The notes below the pieces were generated by a model. The model searched no databases, was not told the DNA's origin, and was given only the letters and a program-made list of their open reading frames with translations. The translations under genes were made by a program, and so were the position numbers. From Listeria rocourtiae FSL F6-920 (lineage in GTDB: Bacteria; Bacillota; Bacilli; Lactobacillales; Listeriaceae), in the NCBI RefSeq assembly GCF_000525975.1, contig NZ_AODK01000044.1, positions 1-58,155 on the forward strand: a DNA stretch of 58,155 nucleotides, read 5' to 3'. Shown here in pieces: positions 17,768-26,131 of this stretch. Within the stretch, counting starts at the first letter, position 1. Each line of letters begins with the position of its first letter.

Positions 17768-17821
17768 GAAATACGGGTTGTTTTTTGATATGATGCAGTC
17801 TAAGAGAAGGGAAGCGACAGG

Positions 17822-18499
17822 ATGAAACAGATTCTAGTAGTAGATGACGATCGGCACATTCGCCAACTGATAGGGCATTGTCTTCGCGCAGAGGGGTTCC
17901 ATGTCTTAGAAGCAAGTGACGGAGCTGAGGCCGAAGCGATTGTTGATAACCAACACGTACATTTGGCTGTCATTGATATTATGATGCCGAAAATGGATGG
18001 CTTCGAACTATGTCAAAAAATGCATCAAAGCTATCCGGAAATCCCGGTTATTATGTTGACTGCCAAAGATGCGCTTGCGGATAAAGCACGGGGGTTTGAA
18101 GTTGGGACAGATGACTATATCACCAAGCCATTTGAGCCTCAGGAACTGATTTTCCGAATTCGGGCATTGCTACGCCGATCCAATCAATCAAGCGAACCAA
18201 AAATTAGAATTGGCAATATTACGATTGACCAAAAAAGTTATGGGATTACAGTAGGTCAACGCGAAATCATGATACCAGTAAAAGAGTTCGAGTTACTTTA
18301 CCAATTGGCAAGTTATCCAGGCCGTATTTTTACACGAGAAGAATTAATCGAGCGGATTTGGCAACGTGATTATGATGGCAGCGACCGCACGATAGATGTA
18401 CATATCAAACGTTTGCGAGACCACTTTGATGAGCATCAAAACGGTATAAAAATTACAACCGTGCGTGGCGTTGGCTATAAACTGGAGGAAACGATATGA
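17822..18499 (+). CDS. OmpR-family response regulator
   Basis: This 225-residue regulator has a receiver domain (residues 1-115) with the acidic pair DDD near residue 10, the phospho-acceptor Asp in AVIDIMMPKMDG, the Thr in MLTAKD and the Lys in YITKPFEP. A winged-helix DNA-binding domain (about 130-225) follows, ending GVGYKLEE. It should be phosphorylated by the sensor kinase encoded by the next gene, which overlaps it by four bases (ATGA). The regulon probably includes the ABC permease/ATPase pair just downstream. Confidence 0.92.
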   Translation: MKQILVVDDDRHIRQLIGHCLRAEGFHVLEASDGAEAEAIVDNQHVHLAVIDIMMPKMDGFELCQKMHQSYPEIPVIMLTAKDALADKARGFEVGTDDYITKPFEPQELIFRIRALLRRSNQSSEPKIRIGNITIDQKSYGITVGQREIMIPVKEFELLYQLASYPGRIFTREELIERIWQRDYDGSDRTIDVHIKRLRDHFDEHQNGIKITTVRGVGYKLEETI

Positions 18500-19882
18500 G
18501 AACGCTCTATATCCGTATTGTCGTCACGATGCTCGTTGTTATTCTTACCAGTAGCCTACTTGGGTTCCTCTTTGCTAATATTTACTATCAAGTAAAATTA
18601 AAGCCATTTAACGATGAAAAAGTAACTGAAATGGCTCGCGGAATCCAATCTTTTTATCAAGAAAATGAAACTGTCTCACTAGATAGTTACCTTCAAAGTG
18701 TCGGTGCATTGGGCTACGAATTATTCTTAACAGATGGTAAAATGGAGTCCAACTATTTCGGTGGCGAATTCAGGAAAAATGAGTTGCCAGAAAAAACAGT
18801 GCAACAAGTGCTGACTGGTGAAACTTATCACGGTATTGATACATTCGAAACAGGGTTCTTCATCACAGGATTTTTTGATAACGATGTGCGCAATACAATT
18901 GGTGTGCCAATAAAAACGGACGGAGAAACGAAGGCACTTTTTCTAAGGCAAGATCCAGAAAAGCAATTTGGAGAGTTGCGCATTTTTTTTCGCGATGATT
19001 CTTACATTTACATCGATTATTAGTATTCTACTCGTGCTTATTAGTGGTAGGTACATAGTGAGCCCAATTATAAAATTGACTAATGCGACTAAGAAAATTC
19101 GTAAAGGGAACTATGATGTAGCATTACAAGTTCGACGCAAGGATGAAATAGGTCAGTTGGCAGCATCTTTCTCCAAAATGGCTAGTGAACTTGAGAAATC
19201 AGAGGCTGCGCGTCAAGAATTTGTGGCGAATGTTTCGCACGAATTACAATCACCGCTCACATCCATGCAGGGTTTTGCGACATTATTACGCTCAGAAACA
19301 TTGACAGAAAAAGAACAGGCGGAATATTTAGCCGTTTTATCAGAAGAAACAATGCGCTTATCTTCCTTGACGAAGCAGCTATTAACGCTTGCATCACTAG
19401 ATCAAGAGGCAACATTACGAAAAAAAGAAACGTTCCAACTAGAAGCGCAGTGGCGTCAATTATTACAGATGACAGAATGGAGCTGGCGTGAAAAAGAGCT
19501 GACAATGGATGTTGAACTTGAGGATGTAATTTACACTGGAGATGCAGAACTCCTCTATCAAGTTTGGTCGAATTTATTGACGAACGCGATGAAATTCACA
19601 CCAAAAGGCGGGATTATTAAGATTCATTTGTATGAAAAAGCCAATGAAGTCGTCGTGGAAGTAGCTGATAATGGTATTGGAATAAGCGATAAAGATAAAG
19701 CGCACATTTTCAGTCGATTCTACAAAGCTGATCAAAGCCGGTTACGTGAAGAAGGTTCTATTGGTCTCGGTCTTTCCATCAGTAAAAAAATTATCGACCT
19801 GCATAATGGAACCATCTGTGTCGAAAGTAAGCTAGGACAAGGCACGACATTTACCGTCACCTTGCCAAGAATTAATTTGTAA
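18496..19882 (+). CDS. Sensor histidine kinase (frameshifted in this sequence)
   Basis: This is a membrane sensor kinase: one N-terminal helix (residues 5-30), an outer sensory domain of about 130 residues, a second helix, a HAMP linker (GRYIVSPIIKLTNATKKI), a HisKA dimer with FVANVSHELQSPLTS (the phospho-accepting His), and an ATPase with NLLTNAMKF, DNGIGI and GLGLSIS. The frame from 18496 stops at 19023 after the T8 run 18983-18990. The rest continues in another frame to 19882. One T fewer gives 461 residues reading LRIFFAMILTF into the second helix. It overlaps the response regulator gene and precedes an ABC pair it probably controls. Confidence 0.87.
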
Positions 19883-19952
19883 AATCTGATTCACATTCTG
19901 TTTACAAAGCTCCGTTAAACTAAGCGTAAGATCTTAGGAGGAGTTGAACAGA

Positions 19953-21041
19953 ATGTTTTTGGCATTAAGAGAATTGAAACACGCAAAATTACGCTACTTT
20001 TTAATCAGTTTAATCATGGTATTGATTGCTTGGTTGGTTTTATTTGTTACTGGCTTAGCAAACGGTCTTGCAAATGACAATGGAGCCGCGATTTCCTCAA
20101 GTCCAGCAACCTATTTTGTGTTGCAGAAAGACTCGGATAACCGCTTAACCCGCTCAAATTTAACCACATCCGAAACGCAAGAAATTGCAAAACAACTACG
20201 CAAAAAGGAGAGCGGCAATCTTGGTGTGCAAATGGGAACGATTACGCCACCAAAAAAAGACAAGAAAACGGATATCACTTATTTTGGTATGGATAAAGAT
20301 AGTTTTATGAAACCAACTATAACAGAGGGAACGGCACCGAAAACGAAAAATGAAGTAATAGCCGATATTTCACTCAAGGAATCAGGGTATACACTAAACA
20401 GCAATCTAAAAGACAGTGCTACCGGTCAGCAGTTTAAGATAACAGGCTTCACAAAAAACAATACGTTTAGTCATGCGCCTGTTATTTTCGTGGGCTGGGA
20501 TGCTTGGAGTCTCATTCACCAAACGAATCAGTCCGCACAAGGCGAATATACTGCTGTTGCACTCGATGTTTCCGAAAGTAAGGCCGAAAGTTTGACACTA
20601 GGAAAACTAGAACTTGCATCCAGCAAAGAAGTTCTCCAAGGTATACCAGGTTATTCTGAAGAACAAGGCTCGCTACTGATGATGATTGCTTTCTTGTTTG
20701 TTATCGCAGCTTTCGTCCTCGCGGCATTTTTCTATGTTATTACCATCCAAAAAATTAACCAATTTGGTGTGCTAAAAGCAGTGGGGGCAGGAACCGCCTA
20801 TCTTGGAAGGAGTATTATCAGCCAAGTTCTATTTTTATCGGTTATCAGTTTGGCAATTGGCAATGGTTTAACATTCGGGCTTGCTGCCATTTTACCTGCT
20901 AGTATGCCATTTACACTTGAGCCTGTTCTCGCAGTTGGTTGTTCAGTACTCTTTCTCATCGTCGCGGTGGCTGGCTCGATGTTATCACTATATCGTGTGG
21001 TTAAAGTAGATGCACTAGAAGCAATCGGGAGGGCAGTCTAA
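19953..21041 (+). CDS. FtsX-like ABC transporter permease
   Basis: The 362-residue product has one N-terminal helix (residues 15-40), an outer domain of about 200 residues with MacB-like features, and three C-terminal helices (about 240-265, 285-310, 325-350). The late region INQFGVLKAVGAGTAYLGRSII is the usual FtsX coupling segment. Such permeases work with an ATPase partner in antibiotic-peptide resistance, lipoprotein release or cell-wall signalling. ATG 19953 is chosen because AGGAGGAG ends nine bases before it, while a TTG at 19944 touches that site. The stop overlaps the next gene by one base. Confidence 0.86.
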   Translation: MFLALRELKHAKLRYFLISLIMVLIAWLVLFVTGLANGLANDNGAAISSSPATYFVLQKDSDNRLTRSNLTTSETQEIAKQLRKKESGNLGVQMGTITPPKKDKKTDITYFGMDKDSFMKPTITEGTAPKTKNEVIADISLKESGYTLNSNLKDSATGQQFKITGFTKNNTFSHAPVIFVGWDAWSLIHQTNQSAQGEYTAVALDVSESKAESLTLGKLELASSKEVLQGIPGYSEEQGSLLMMIAFLFVIAAFVLAAFFYVITIQKINQFGVLKAVGAGTAYLGRSIISQVLFLSVISLAIGNGLTFGLAAILPASMPFTLEPVLAVGCSVLFLIVAVAGSMLSLYRVVKVDALEAIGRAV

Positions 21042-21706
21042 TGACATTAAGCATGAAAAATATCTCAAAAAGTTATCAAGATGGAGATCAAATAGTAGAA
21101 GTTTTGAAGAATGTATCTTTAGAAGTCGTGCAGGGAGAATTCGTAGCTATTGTTGGTCCATCAGGCTCAGGAAAAAGTACTTTTTTATCCATTGCGGGTG
21201 CTTTACTATCACCAACTACTGGGGAAATAGAGATAGGTGGTACCGAGCTAAGTGGACTTTCTGGTAAAGCGTTGACAAAGATTCGCCTTGATAAAGTTGG
21301 ATTCATCTTCCAAGGGGCTAATCTTATTCCTTATCTACACATTCGTGACCAGTTGCTACTCATTGCTGAATTGGCCGGAAATCGTGGTGGTCAAGCGAGA
21401 CAAAAAGCGGATAGACTGCTTAAGGAACTAGGTTTAAACTCGCGAGCACGTAATTATCCAGAGAGTTTATCAGGTGGTGAAAAACAACGCGTCGCAATTG
21501 CAAGAGCACTTATGAACAATCCGGATATTATTTTGGCAGACGAACCGACCGCGAGTTTAGATGCGAGTCGCGGACATAAAGTTGTGCAGATGATTGCTGA
21601 AGAAGTGAAACGGAATAACAAGGCGGCTATTATGGTTACGCATGATGAACGTGTATTAGATTTAGTAGATCGTGTGGTAAGAATAGAGGATGGCTATCTA
21701 AAATAA
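21041..21706 (+). CDS. ABC transporter ATP-binding protein (LolD/MacB type)
   Basis: This 221-residue ATPase has Walker [11 protein letters not shown]-loop FIFQGANLIPYL, signature LSGGEKQRVAIA, Walker B IILADEPTASLD and the switch histidine in MVTHDERVLD. The subtype matches ATPases that pair with FtsX/MacB permeases, and it starts within the stop codon of such a permease. Together with the two-component system upstream, this forms a sensor-plus-transporter module of the kind that answers cell-envelope stress or antimicrobial peptides. The trigger is not known. Confidence 0.92.
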   Translation: MTLSMKNISKSYQDGDQIVEVLKNVSLEVVQGEFVAIVGPSGSGKSTFLSIAGALLSPTTGEIEIGGTELSGLSGKALTKIRLDKVGFIFQGANLIPYLHIRDQLLLIAELAGNRGGQARQKADRLLKELGLNSRARNYPESLSGGEKQRVAIARALMNNPDIILADEPTASLDASRGHKVVQMIAEEVKRNNKAAIMVTHDERVLDLVDRVVRIEDGYLK

Positions 21707-21908
21707 GCAGGTACAAAAAATACAAGCATTCTTTTCCAACAGCGGAATAAGATTGCTTGTATTTCTTTTGGTTTACTTTTTCTTGTTTTGTTTTTGTTCT
21801 TTGTGTTCGCAAATCGATTGTTGCAAAAACACTTCTATGAATTGTCGGATCTGCCCCACCCTCACGGACATGCTTCATTCGTGTTTTCTTTGCCTTTGAT
21901 ATTGCCAT
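21636..21908 (-). CDS. Small basic protein of unknown function
   Basis: From ATG 21908, preceded by AAGGAG at an ideal distance, the frame begins MAISKAKKTRMKHVREGGAD and continues with many Lys and Arg. The start resembles short basic proteins found in Bacillales, as far as I recall; no function is known to me. The last 24 codons run over the 3' end of the ABC ATPase gene on the other strand, which is odd. The true protein may end earlier, since an A6 run (21715-21720) lies at that point. Start and first 65 residues are credible; the end is doubtful. Confidence 0.55.
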   Translation of the reverse strand: MAISKAKKTRMKHVREGGADPTIHRSVFATIDLRTQRTKTKQEKVNQKKYKQSYSAVGKECLYFLYLLILDSHPLFLPHDLLNLIHVHHA

Positions 21909-22145
21909 GTAAATCACTCCTTATTTAATGTCTCTAAATTATACCAGAATTTCGCCACACAGTCTTTCTTTGCATGTAATATTCGGTTTTAAACCGTTTA
22001 CAGGGAGCAAATATAAAAAATAATTCGTAAATACCAGAATTTTTTTTGAAAAGGGGTATTTTTGTTAACGTTTTTGTGTTAAAGTGAACCTATAGAGAAA
22101 ATACAAACGGGATAGTTTTTGAAAAGGCGATTGGAGTGATACCAT

Positions 22146-22292
22146 TTGCAAGAAAATAAAGATGTATTAAACAAGGTAATCCAACAATTAGAGAAGAAAG
22201 GTATTTTTGTAGAGAAGACTAAGTCGAGAAATGACATTTGGCGAAATCTGCAAAAGAACAATTTGAACATTGTAAAATTAGGCATACACTAA
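22146..22292 (+). CDS. Short hypothetical protein, 48 residues
   Basis: A TTG at 22146 opens a 48-codon frame (MQENKDVLNKVIQQLEKKG at the start, NLNIVKLGIH at the end) with GGAGTG nine bases upstream and a good terminator 18 bases downstream. The charged, helix-prone composition with no hydrophobic segment suggests a small soluble protein, perhaps a regulator. I do not recognise it. The ribosome site plus the private terminator are the evidence that it is real. Confidence 0.55.
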   Translation: MQENKDVLNKVIQQLEKKGIFVEKTKSRNDIWRNLQKNNLNIVKLGIH

Positions 22293-22310
22293 ACTACATA
22301 ATCTTTTTAG

Positions 22311-22338
22311 CGCTGGTATCTATGATGCCAGCGTTTTT
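22311..22338 (+). terminator. Terminator after the 48-residue ORF
   Basis: CGCTGGTATC pairs with GATGCCAGCG around TAT, with one G-U pair, followed by T5. Confidence 0.88.
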
Positions 22339-22467
22339 CTAAAAAGAATTACGCTCATGGGATGTTGTCATCAATTAGTAACTAATATTTGAATCAATTG
22401 ACACATACATTTGGTCGCAAGTGTTGTATGATGAACATATAGATGTGTGAAAGAGGTGAATGAGGCA

Positions 22468-23238
22468 ATGAAAAAAGAGTCTTTGAAACAACAGACGATT
22501 TATGTACATATAGATAATGTAATAAATAATGTTGTAACAAGCGGAATTACTTTTTGCGATTTTATGAATGGTGTTATGTCGCCACCCCAAAATATTTTAT
22601 TGTTAAAACACCAGTTTCCAGATGCATCTTTCAATGCGCATACATCTTTTCACTATAGCGAAGTTAGTGATTTGTCAGAACTGAAAAAAGCACCTGTCTC
22701 ACAATATGGTGATTTTTGCTGGGTGGATTTTGAAGAAATTGATTTAGTGAATCAGCTTACAGCGCAGGAAGTCGCAGAATTGCTTTATTTGGCGCATACA
22801 GGGAGACATTTGCGTTCTCCATTCTACTATAAATTGCAAAACGATTTTATCTACTTAACGAAAGATGATGGGCGCTATAATAAGGTTTATTATCGTAATT
22901 TAGATCAATTTTATCATGTGCTTGGCTATGCAATTTGGAAAAATATGATGCAGATGACAGCAGAGAAAATCATATTACCTTTCATGAAGCGGAAAAAAAT
23001 TGCAGACATACCCACAGACTTATTGAAGAAATTCGCCAAGTATTTTCGAGAAGGGGCTTGTATTTCTTTTGATGATGCTGTGAAAACTCGGAATCAGATT
23101 GAGGTGCCTATTGGGTTGAATCTGAAAGACGATATGCAAGAGTTACTACGTTCGAACGATTTAATCGAGTATGGGCATGTGGTAGCGCATTTAATCTATG
23201 ATGTGAAGCAAAATGAATGGTCTGTGATTGATGGTTAA
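22468..23238 (+). CDS. Conserved hypothetical protein
   Basis: This 256-residue soluble protein has no signal peptide or membrane segment. It is rich in aromatic residues and has a DFMNGVMSPPQNILLLKHQFP region near the N-terminus. A middle part, LTAQEVAELLYLAHTGRHL, precedes FYYKLQNDFIYLTKDDGRYNKVYYRN. I do not recognise a family. GAGGTGA eight bases before ATG 22468 supports that start; an in-frame GTG at 22447 lacks a ribosome site. It is followed by its own terminator and stands apart from the TetR-SMR unit. Confidence 0.75.
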   Translation: MKKESLKQQTIYVHIDNVINNVVTSGITFCDFMNGVMSPPQNILLLKHQFPDASFNAHTSFHYSEVSDLSELKKAPVSQYGDFCWVDFEEIDLVNQLTAQEVAELLYLAHTGRHLRSPFYYKLQNDFIYLTKDDGRYNKVYYRNLDQFYHVLGYAIWKNMMQMTAEKIILPFMKRKKIADIPTDLLKKFAKYFREGACISFDDAVKTRNQIEVPIGLNLKDDMQELLRSNDLIEYGHVVAHLIYDVKQNEWSVIDG

Positions 23239-23252
23239 TCGAGCTTTTTAAG

Positions 23253-23291
23253 AAATCATGAAATAAAAAGGTTGTATTTCATGATTTTTTT
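23253..23291 (+). terminator. Terminator of the 256-residue gene
   Basis: AAATCATGAAAT pairs with ATTTCATGATTT, a 12-bp perfect stem, followed by a T run. Confidence 0.9.
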
Positions 23292-23319
23292 GATATAATA
23301 AAACTAATGAATGTTAGTT
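23272..23319 (+). promoter_or_regulatory. Promoter and likely auto-operator of the TetR-SMR operon
   Basis: TTGTAT (23272-23277) and TATAAT (23294-23299, with extended TGA) are 16 bases apart. The -35 lies inside the preceding terminator hairpin. Directly after the -10 is the dyad AACTAAT-GAAT-GTTAGTT (23302-23319, one mismatch), a plausible site for the TetR protein encoded next. Confidence 0.6.
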
Positions 23320-23332
23320 AGGCGGTGATTAC

Positions 23333-23884
23333 ATGTCTGGACAACGATTGAAAGATGCTGCATTGCCGCTTTTTGCGGAACAGGGCTATGAAGGAACGGC
23401 GTTGTCAGAAATTGCAAAGGCGGTCGGGATTAAAACGCCATCGATTTATGCGCATTTTGCCTCGAAGGAAGCGTTGTTTTTAGAGATTTATCGTGATGTG
23501 ATGCGGCATGAATTGTTGATGCTGCAGGAGGTTGTACAGGAAAAGCATGCTACAATGGAAGCTGAATTGCGAGCCTTCTTTTATAAAGTAACCGACTTTG
23601 GCGTGAATTCTCAGGTAAAACGGTTTTTCCAACGTGCTATCTTTTTCCCACCCCAGTCACTTGCGAAACAGATGCGCGAGGAAATGATGACATATGAAGC
23701 AATGACATCGAAATCCATTGGTGAAATTTTGGGCAAGAAGTTGGGTTCTGCACAGAAAGAGAAGTGGGTTTTCTTATTCTATTGCTTACTAGATGGTTTA
23801 AGCTTGGAGCACGAAATATACAGTCAAGAGGATTTTGCAAAGCGTCGTGACGCAGCGTGGGAATCATTGGCCGCGTTATTATAG
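23333..23884 (+). CDS. TetR-family regulator of the SMR exporters
   Basis: This 183-residue regulator has a clear N-terminal helix-turn-helix (ALSEIAKAVGIKTPSIYAHFASKEALF) and a ligand-binding C-terminal domain. It is the first gene of a three-gene unit with the two SMR genes, 90 bases ahead of them. It probably represses the unit from the dyad at 23302-23319 until an exported compound binds. The ATG follows AGGCGGTG. Confidence 0.88.
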   Translation: MSGQRLKDAALPLFAEQGYEGTALSEIAKAVGIKTPSIYAHFASKEALFLEIYRDVMRHELLMLQEVVQEKHATMEAELRAFFYKVTDFGVNSQVKRFFQRAIFFPPQSLAKQMREEMMTYEAMTSKSIGEILGKKLGSAQKEKWVFLFYCLLDGLSLEHEIYSQEDFAKRRDAAWESLAALL

Positions 23885-23974
23885 GAAGAATGAGAGAGGA
23901 TGACCTTTCGGAATACGAGCTTTACCGTATTTTAAACCAATTTGGGACAGCCCAGTATTTAGGAGGAAAAAGTG

Positions 23975-24325
23975 ATGGCATGGTTTTATTTAGTGCTCGC
24001 TGGATTGTCTGAAATTGTTTGGGCGTTCGGCTTGAAGGAAGCACACGGATTTAGTAGATTAGGATGGAGTTTGTTAACCATTGCGTTTTTGATTGTTAGT
24101 TTCTATTTGTTCGCTCGGGCGATGCGCAAGATTCCAATTGGAACGGCGTATGCGGTCTTCACTGGTATTGGAGCAGCTGGAACGGCAATTATTGGAATGG
24201 TATTCTTAAACGAATCAGCAAATCTTTGGAAGATTATTTCGCTGATTGTATTGATTTTGGGGATTATTGGATTGAAGTTGGTTGATGGTGGCGCGAAGTC
24301 GGATGAAAAGGCTGGTGACGCATGA
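23975..24325 (+). CDS. Small multidrug resistance (SMR) protein, first of a pair
   Basis: This 116-residue protein has four transmembrane helices, the essential membrane Glu in AGLSEIVWAFGLK (helix 1) and the SMR motif IGTAYAVFTGIGAAGTAIIG (helix 3). Its soluble tail (DGGAKSDEKAGDA) is longer than in homodimeric SMRs. It overlaps the second SMR gene, as in heterodimeric YkkCD-like exporters, so the two subunits likely form one antiparallel pump for guanidinium-like or cationic compounds. ATG 23975 is eight bases after AGGAGG. No guanidine riboswitch consensus is visible upstream; a TetR gene takes that place. Confidence 0.88.
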   Translation: MAWFYLVLAGLSEIVWAFGLKEAHGFSRLGWSLLTIAFLIVSFYLFARAMRKIPIGTAYAVFTGIGAAGTAIIGMVFLNESANLWKIISLIVLILGIIGLKLVDGGAKSDEKAGDA

Positions 24326-24645
24326 TGGCTTGGATTTTTCTGTTGGTTGCCGGTCTTTGCGAAATGGCTTTTGTTGTGATGATGAAGCTTTCAGAAGGGT
24401 TTAAAAATCTAAAATACTCTATTTTGACAATCGTGTTTATGGCGGCGAGTTTTTTCTTGCTTTCCCTTGCTTTAAAGACGATTCCAATTGGCACAGGTTA
24501 CGCGATTTGGACAGGGATCGGTGCGGTTGGCTCGGTCGTGATGGGGATGGTGCTTTTTAAAGAGAAGAAAAGCGCGTTGAAACTTTTGTTTATAACGCTT
24601 ATTATCGCAGGCGTTATCGGTTTAAAATTAACTAGCGGGCTTTAA
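24322..24645 (+). CDS. Small multidrug resistance (SMR) protein, second of a pair
   Basis: This 107-residue protein of four helices has Glu in AGLCEMAFVVMMK (helix 1) and IGTGYAIWTGIGAVGSVVMG (helix 3). It lacks the soluble tail of its partner. The start overlaps the stop of the first SMR gene (ATGA), giving coupled translation and equal amounts of both subunits, as a heterodimer needs. ATG 24325 is an equally good start. Substrate preference (guanidinium versus quaternary amines) cannot be read with certainty. Confidence 0.88.
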   Translation: MMAWIFLLVAGLCEMAFVVMMKLSEGFKNLKYSILTIVFMAASFFLLSLALKTIPIGTGYAIWTGIGAVGSVVMGMVLFKEKKSALKLLFITLIIAGVIGLKLTSGL

Positions 24646-24948
24646 AAGCTATTGAGGTTATTCGAATAAAGGGAGTTACAGTTCCAATATACATGAGAGC
24701 AAGGTGAACCTGTAATTGTTTTCGTTAAAGCTTCTGTTTTTTTCAATCTCCAGCTTTTCCTATACCAAAGAATTGTGGTCACTTTTATGGTTAAGCAAGA
24801 TATCAGAGATTTAAAAATGAAAAGATGACAATAATACAATACTAAAAGATGAGGCATTGAGAGATTTTTTTCAGTGCTTTTTCTGTTATTCTTTTGAAAA
24901 CGTGTTAAAATAGATTGTATTGATTTGGAGAGTAAAATGGAGGTTATC
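24646..24948. other. Gene-free stretch between the SMR pair and ddl
   Basis: No credible gene is seen on either strand. It holds AT-rich sequence, a weak hairpin GCATTGAGAGA / CAGTGC near 24853-24880 that could end the SMR transcript, and, near 24890-24920, AT-rich promoter-like sequence for ddl without a clean -35/-10 pair. Confidence 0.5.
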
Positions 24949-26067
24949 ATGAAAACAAAATTAGTAGTTTTATATGGTGGGAAGTCGGCGGAGCATGAGA
25001 TTTCTTTGCAAACGGCTTTTTCTGTAATAAATGCACTTGAATTCGATAAATTTGAAGTCAAACCGATTTACATAACGAACGAGGGTGACTGGGTACAAGG
25101 CCCGAACTTGTCTGGAAAATTGGATTTTGTGGAGCAATTGCGTTTTGAGCAAATGGACGGATTTAGGCTCGCGGATTCGCAGGATGTAAAATCGTATGGA
25201 TTGGCTGTTAGTCCGGCATCTTTGCGTGAGGAAGGTGATTTGGAACAGTTGGTTGTGTTCCCATTATTGCATGGTCCAAACGGGGAAGACGGTACGGTGC
25301 AAGGACTGTTGGAAGTGCTAAATCTTCCTTATGTTGGGGCTGGGGTTCTGGCTTCAGCGGCGGCAATGGATAAAATTGTGATGAAGATGGTGTTCGCTGA
25401 TGCGGGCATTCCGCAAGTTCCTGCTGTGGCGGTTCGTGCAATTGAATGGCAGGAAACACAGGACGCAATTGTTGCAAAAATTGAGGCGGAACTTGATTAT
25501 CCAGTGTTTGTGAAACCGGCGAATCTTGGTTCCAGTGTCGGTATTAGCAAGGCAACGGATCGGGTAACATTGATTGAGGCAATGGATGAGGCGCTTCGTT
25601 ATGATCGGCGAATTGTTGTGGAGCAAGGTGTTGTCGCTCGTGAAGTAGAGATTGCAGTTCTTGGTAATGATACACCAGCTTGTTCTGTTCCGGGTGAAAT
25701 TATTCCAAAAGGTGCGGAAGCGGCTTTCTATGATTATCGAGCGAAATACCAAGATAACGATACCGTGATGGCGATTCCAGCGGAGCTTGATGCATCGGTT
25801 TATGAACAGTTGGTAGATTACTCGAAGCGTGCTTTTCTTGGGCTAGCTGGCAGTGGGCTTGTGCGCGCGGATTTTTTCGTGACGGCAGATAATCAGATTT
25901 TCTTGAATGAAGTGAACACGATGCCAGGGTTTACACCGTACAGCATGTATCCGCTACTTTGGCAGGAGAGTGGCTTGCCATACTCGGAGCTGATTGTGAA
26001 GTTGGTGGAACTTGCCAAAGAACGATATGAGGCAAAAAATAACTTGAAATATACACTAGAGGATTAA
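24949..26067 (+). CDS. ddl: D-alanine--D-alanine ligase
   Basis: This 372-residue ATP-grasp enzyme joins two D-alanines for peptidoglycan precursors. It shows the opening LVVLYGGKSAEHEISL, HGPNGEDGTVQG, VFVKPANLGSSVGISKA, and the late metal and substrate sites LVRADFF and FLNEVNTMPGFT. The Tyr/Phe loop residue that separates D-Ala from D-Lac ligases is not checked by alignment, but the general form is D-Ala-D-Ala type. ATG 24949 follows GGAGG; an in-frame upstream codon at 24925 has none. murF, which uses the product, is 64 bases downstream. Confidence 0.94.
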   Translation: MKTKLVVLYGGKSAEHEISLQTAFSVINALEFDKFEVKPIYITNEGDWVQGPNLSGKLDFVEQLRFEQMDGFRLADSQDVKSYGLAVSPASLREEGDLEQLVVFPLLHGPNGEDGTVQGLLEVLNLPYVGAGVLASAAAMDKIVMKMVFADAGIPQVPAVAVRAIEWQETQDAIVAKIEAELDYPVFVKPANLGSSVGISKATDRVTLIEAMDEALRYDRRIVVEQGVVAREVEIAVLGNDTPACSVPGEIIPKGAEAAFYDYRAKYQDNDTVMAIPAELDASVYEQLVDYSKRAFLGLAGSGLVRADFFVTADNQIFLNEVNTMPGFTPYSMYPLLWQESGLPYSELIVKLVELAKERYEAKNNLKYTLED

Positions 26068-26131
26068 TCGAGTTAGAAAAGCAGTGCCAAATGCGGGCTG
26101 CTTTTTTCTCGAGATTTTAGGAGGATTAGAT

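Noticed and set aside
18983-18990. Programmed frameshifting in the kinase gene (and at other T/A runs)
   Set aside because: No slippery heptamer with a downstream structure is evident, and the same one-base excess occurs in nine unrelated genes. A sequencing or mutational cause is simpler.
23885-23974. Guanidine riboswitch before the SMR pair
   Set aside because: The 90 bases lack the paired ACGR-loop hairpins and the ykkC core. Only a short AATACG/CGTATT hairpin is seen. The TetR gene supplies the regulation.
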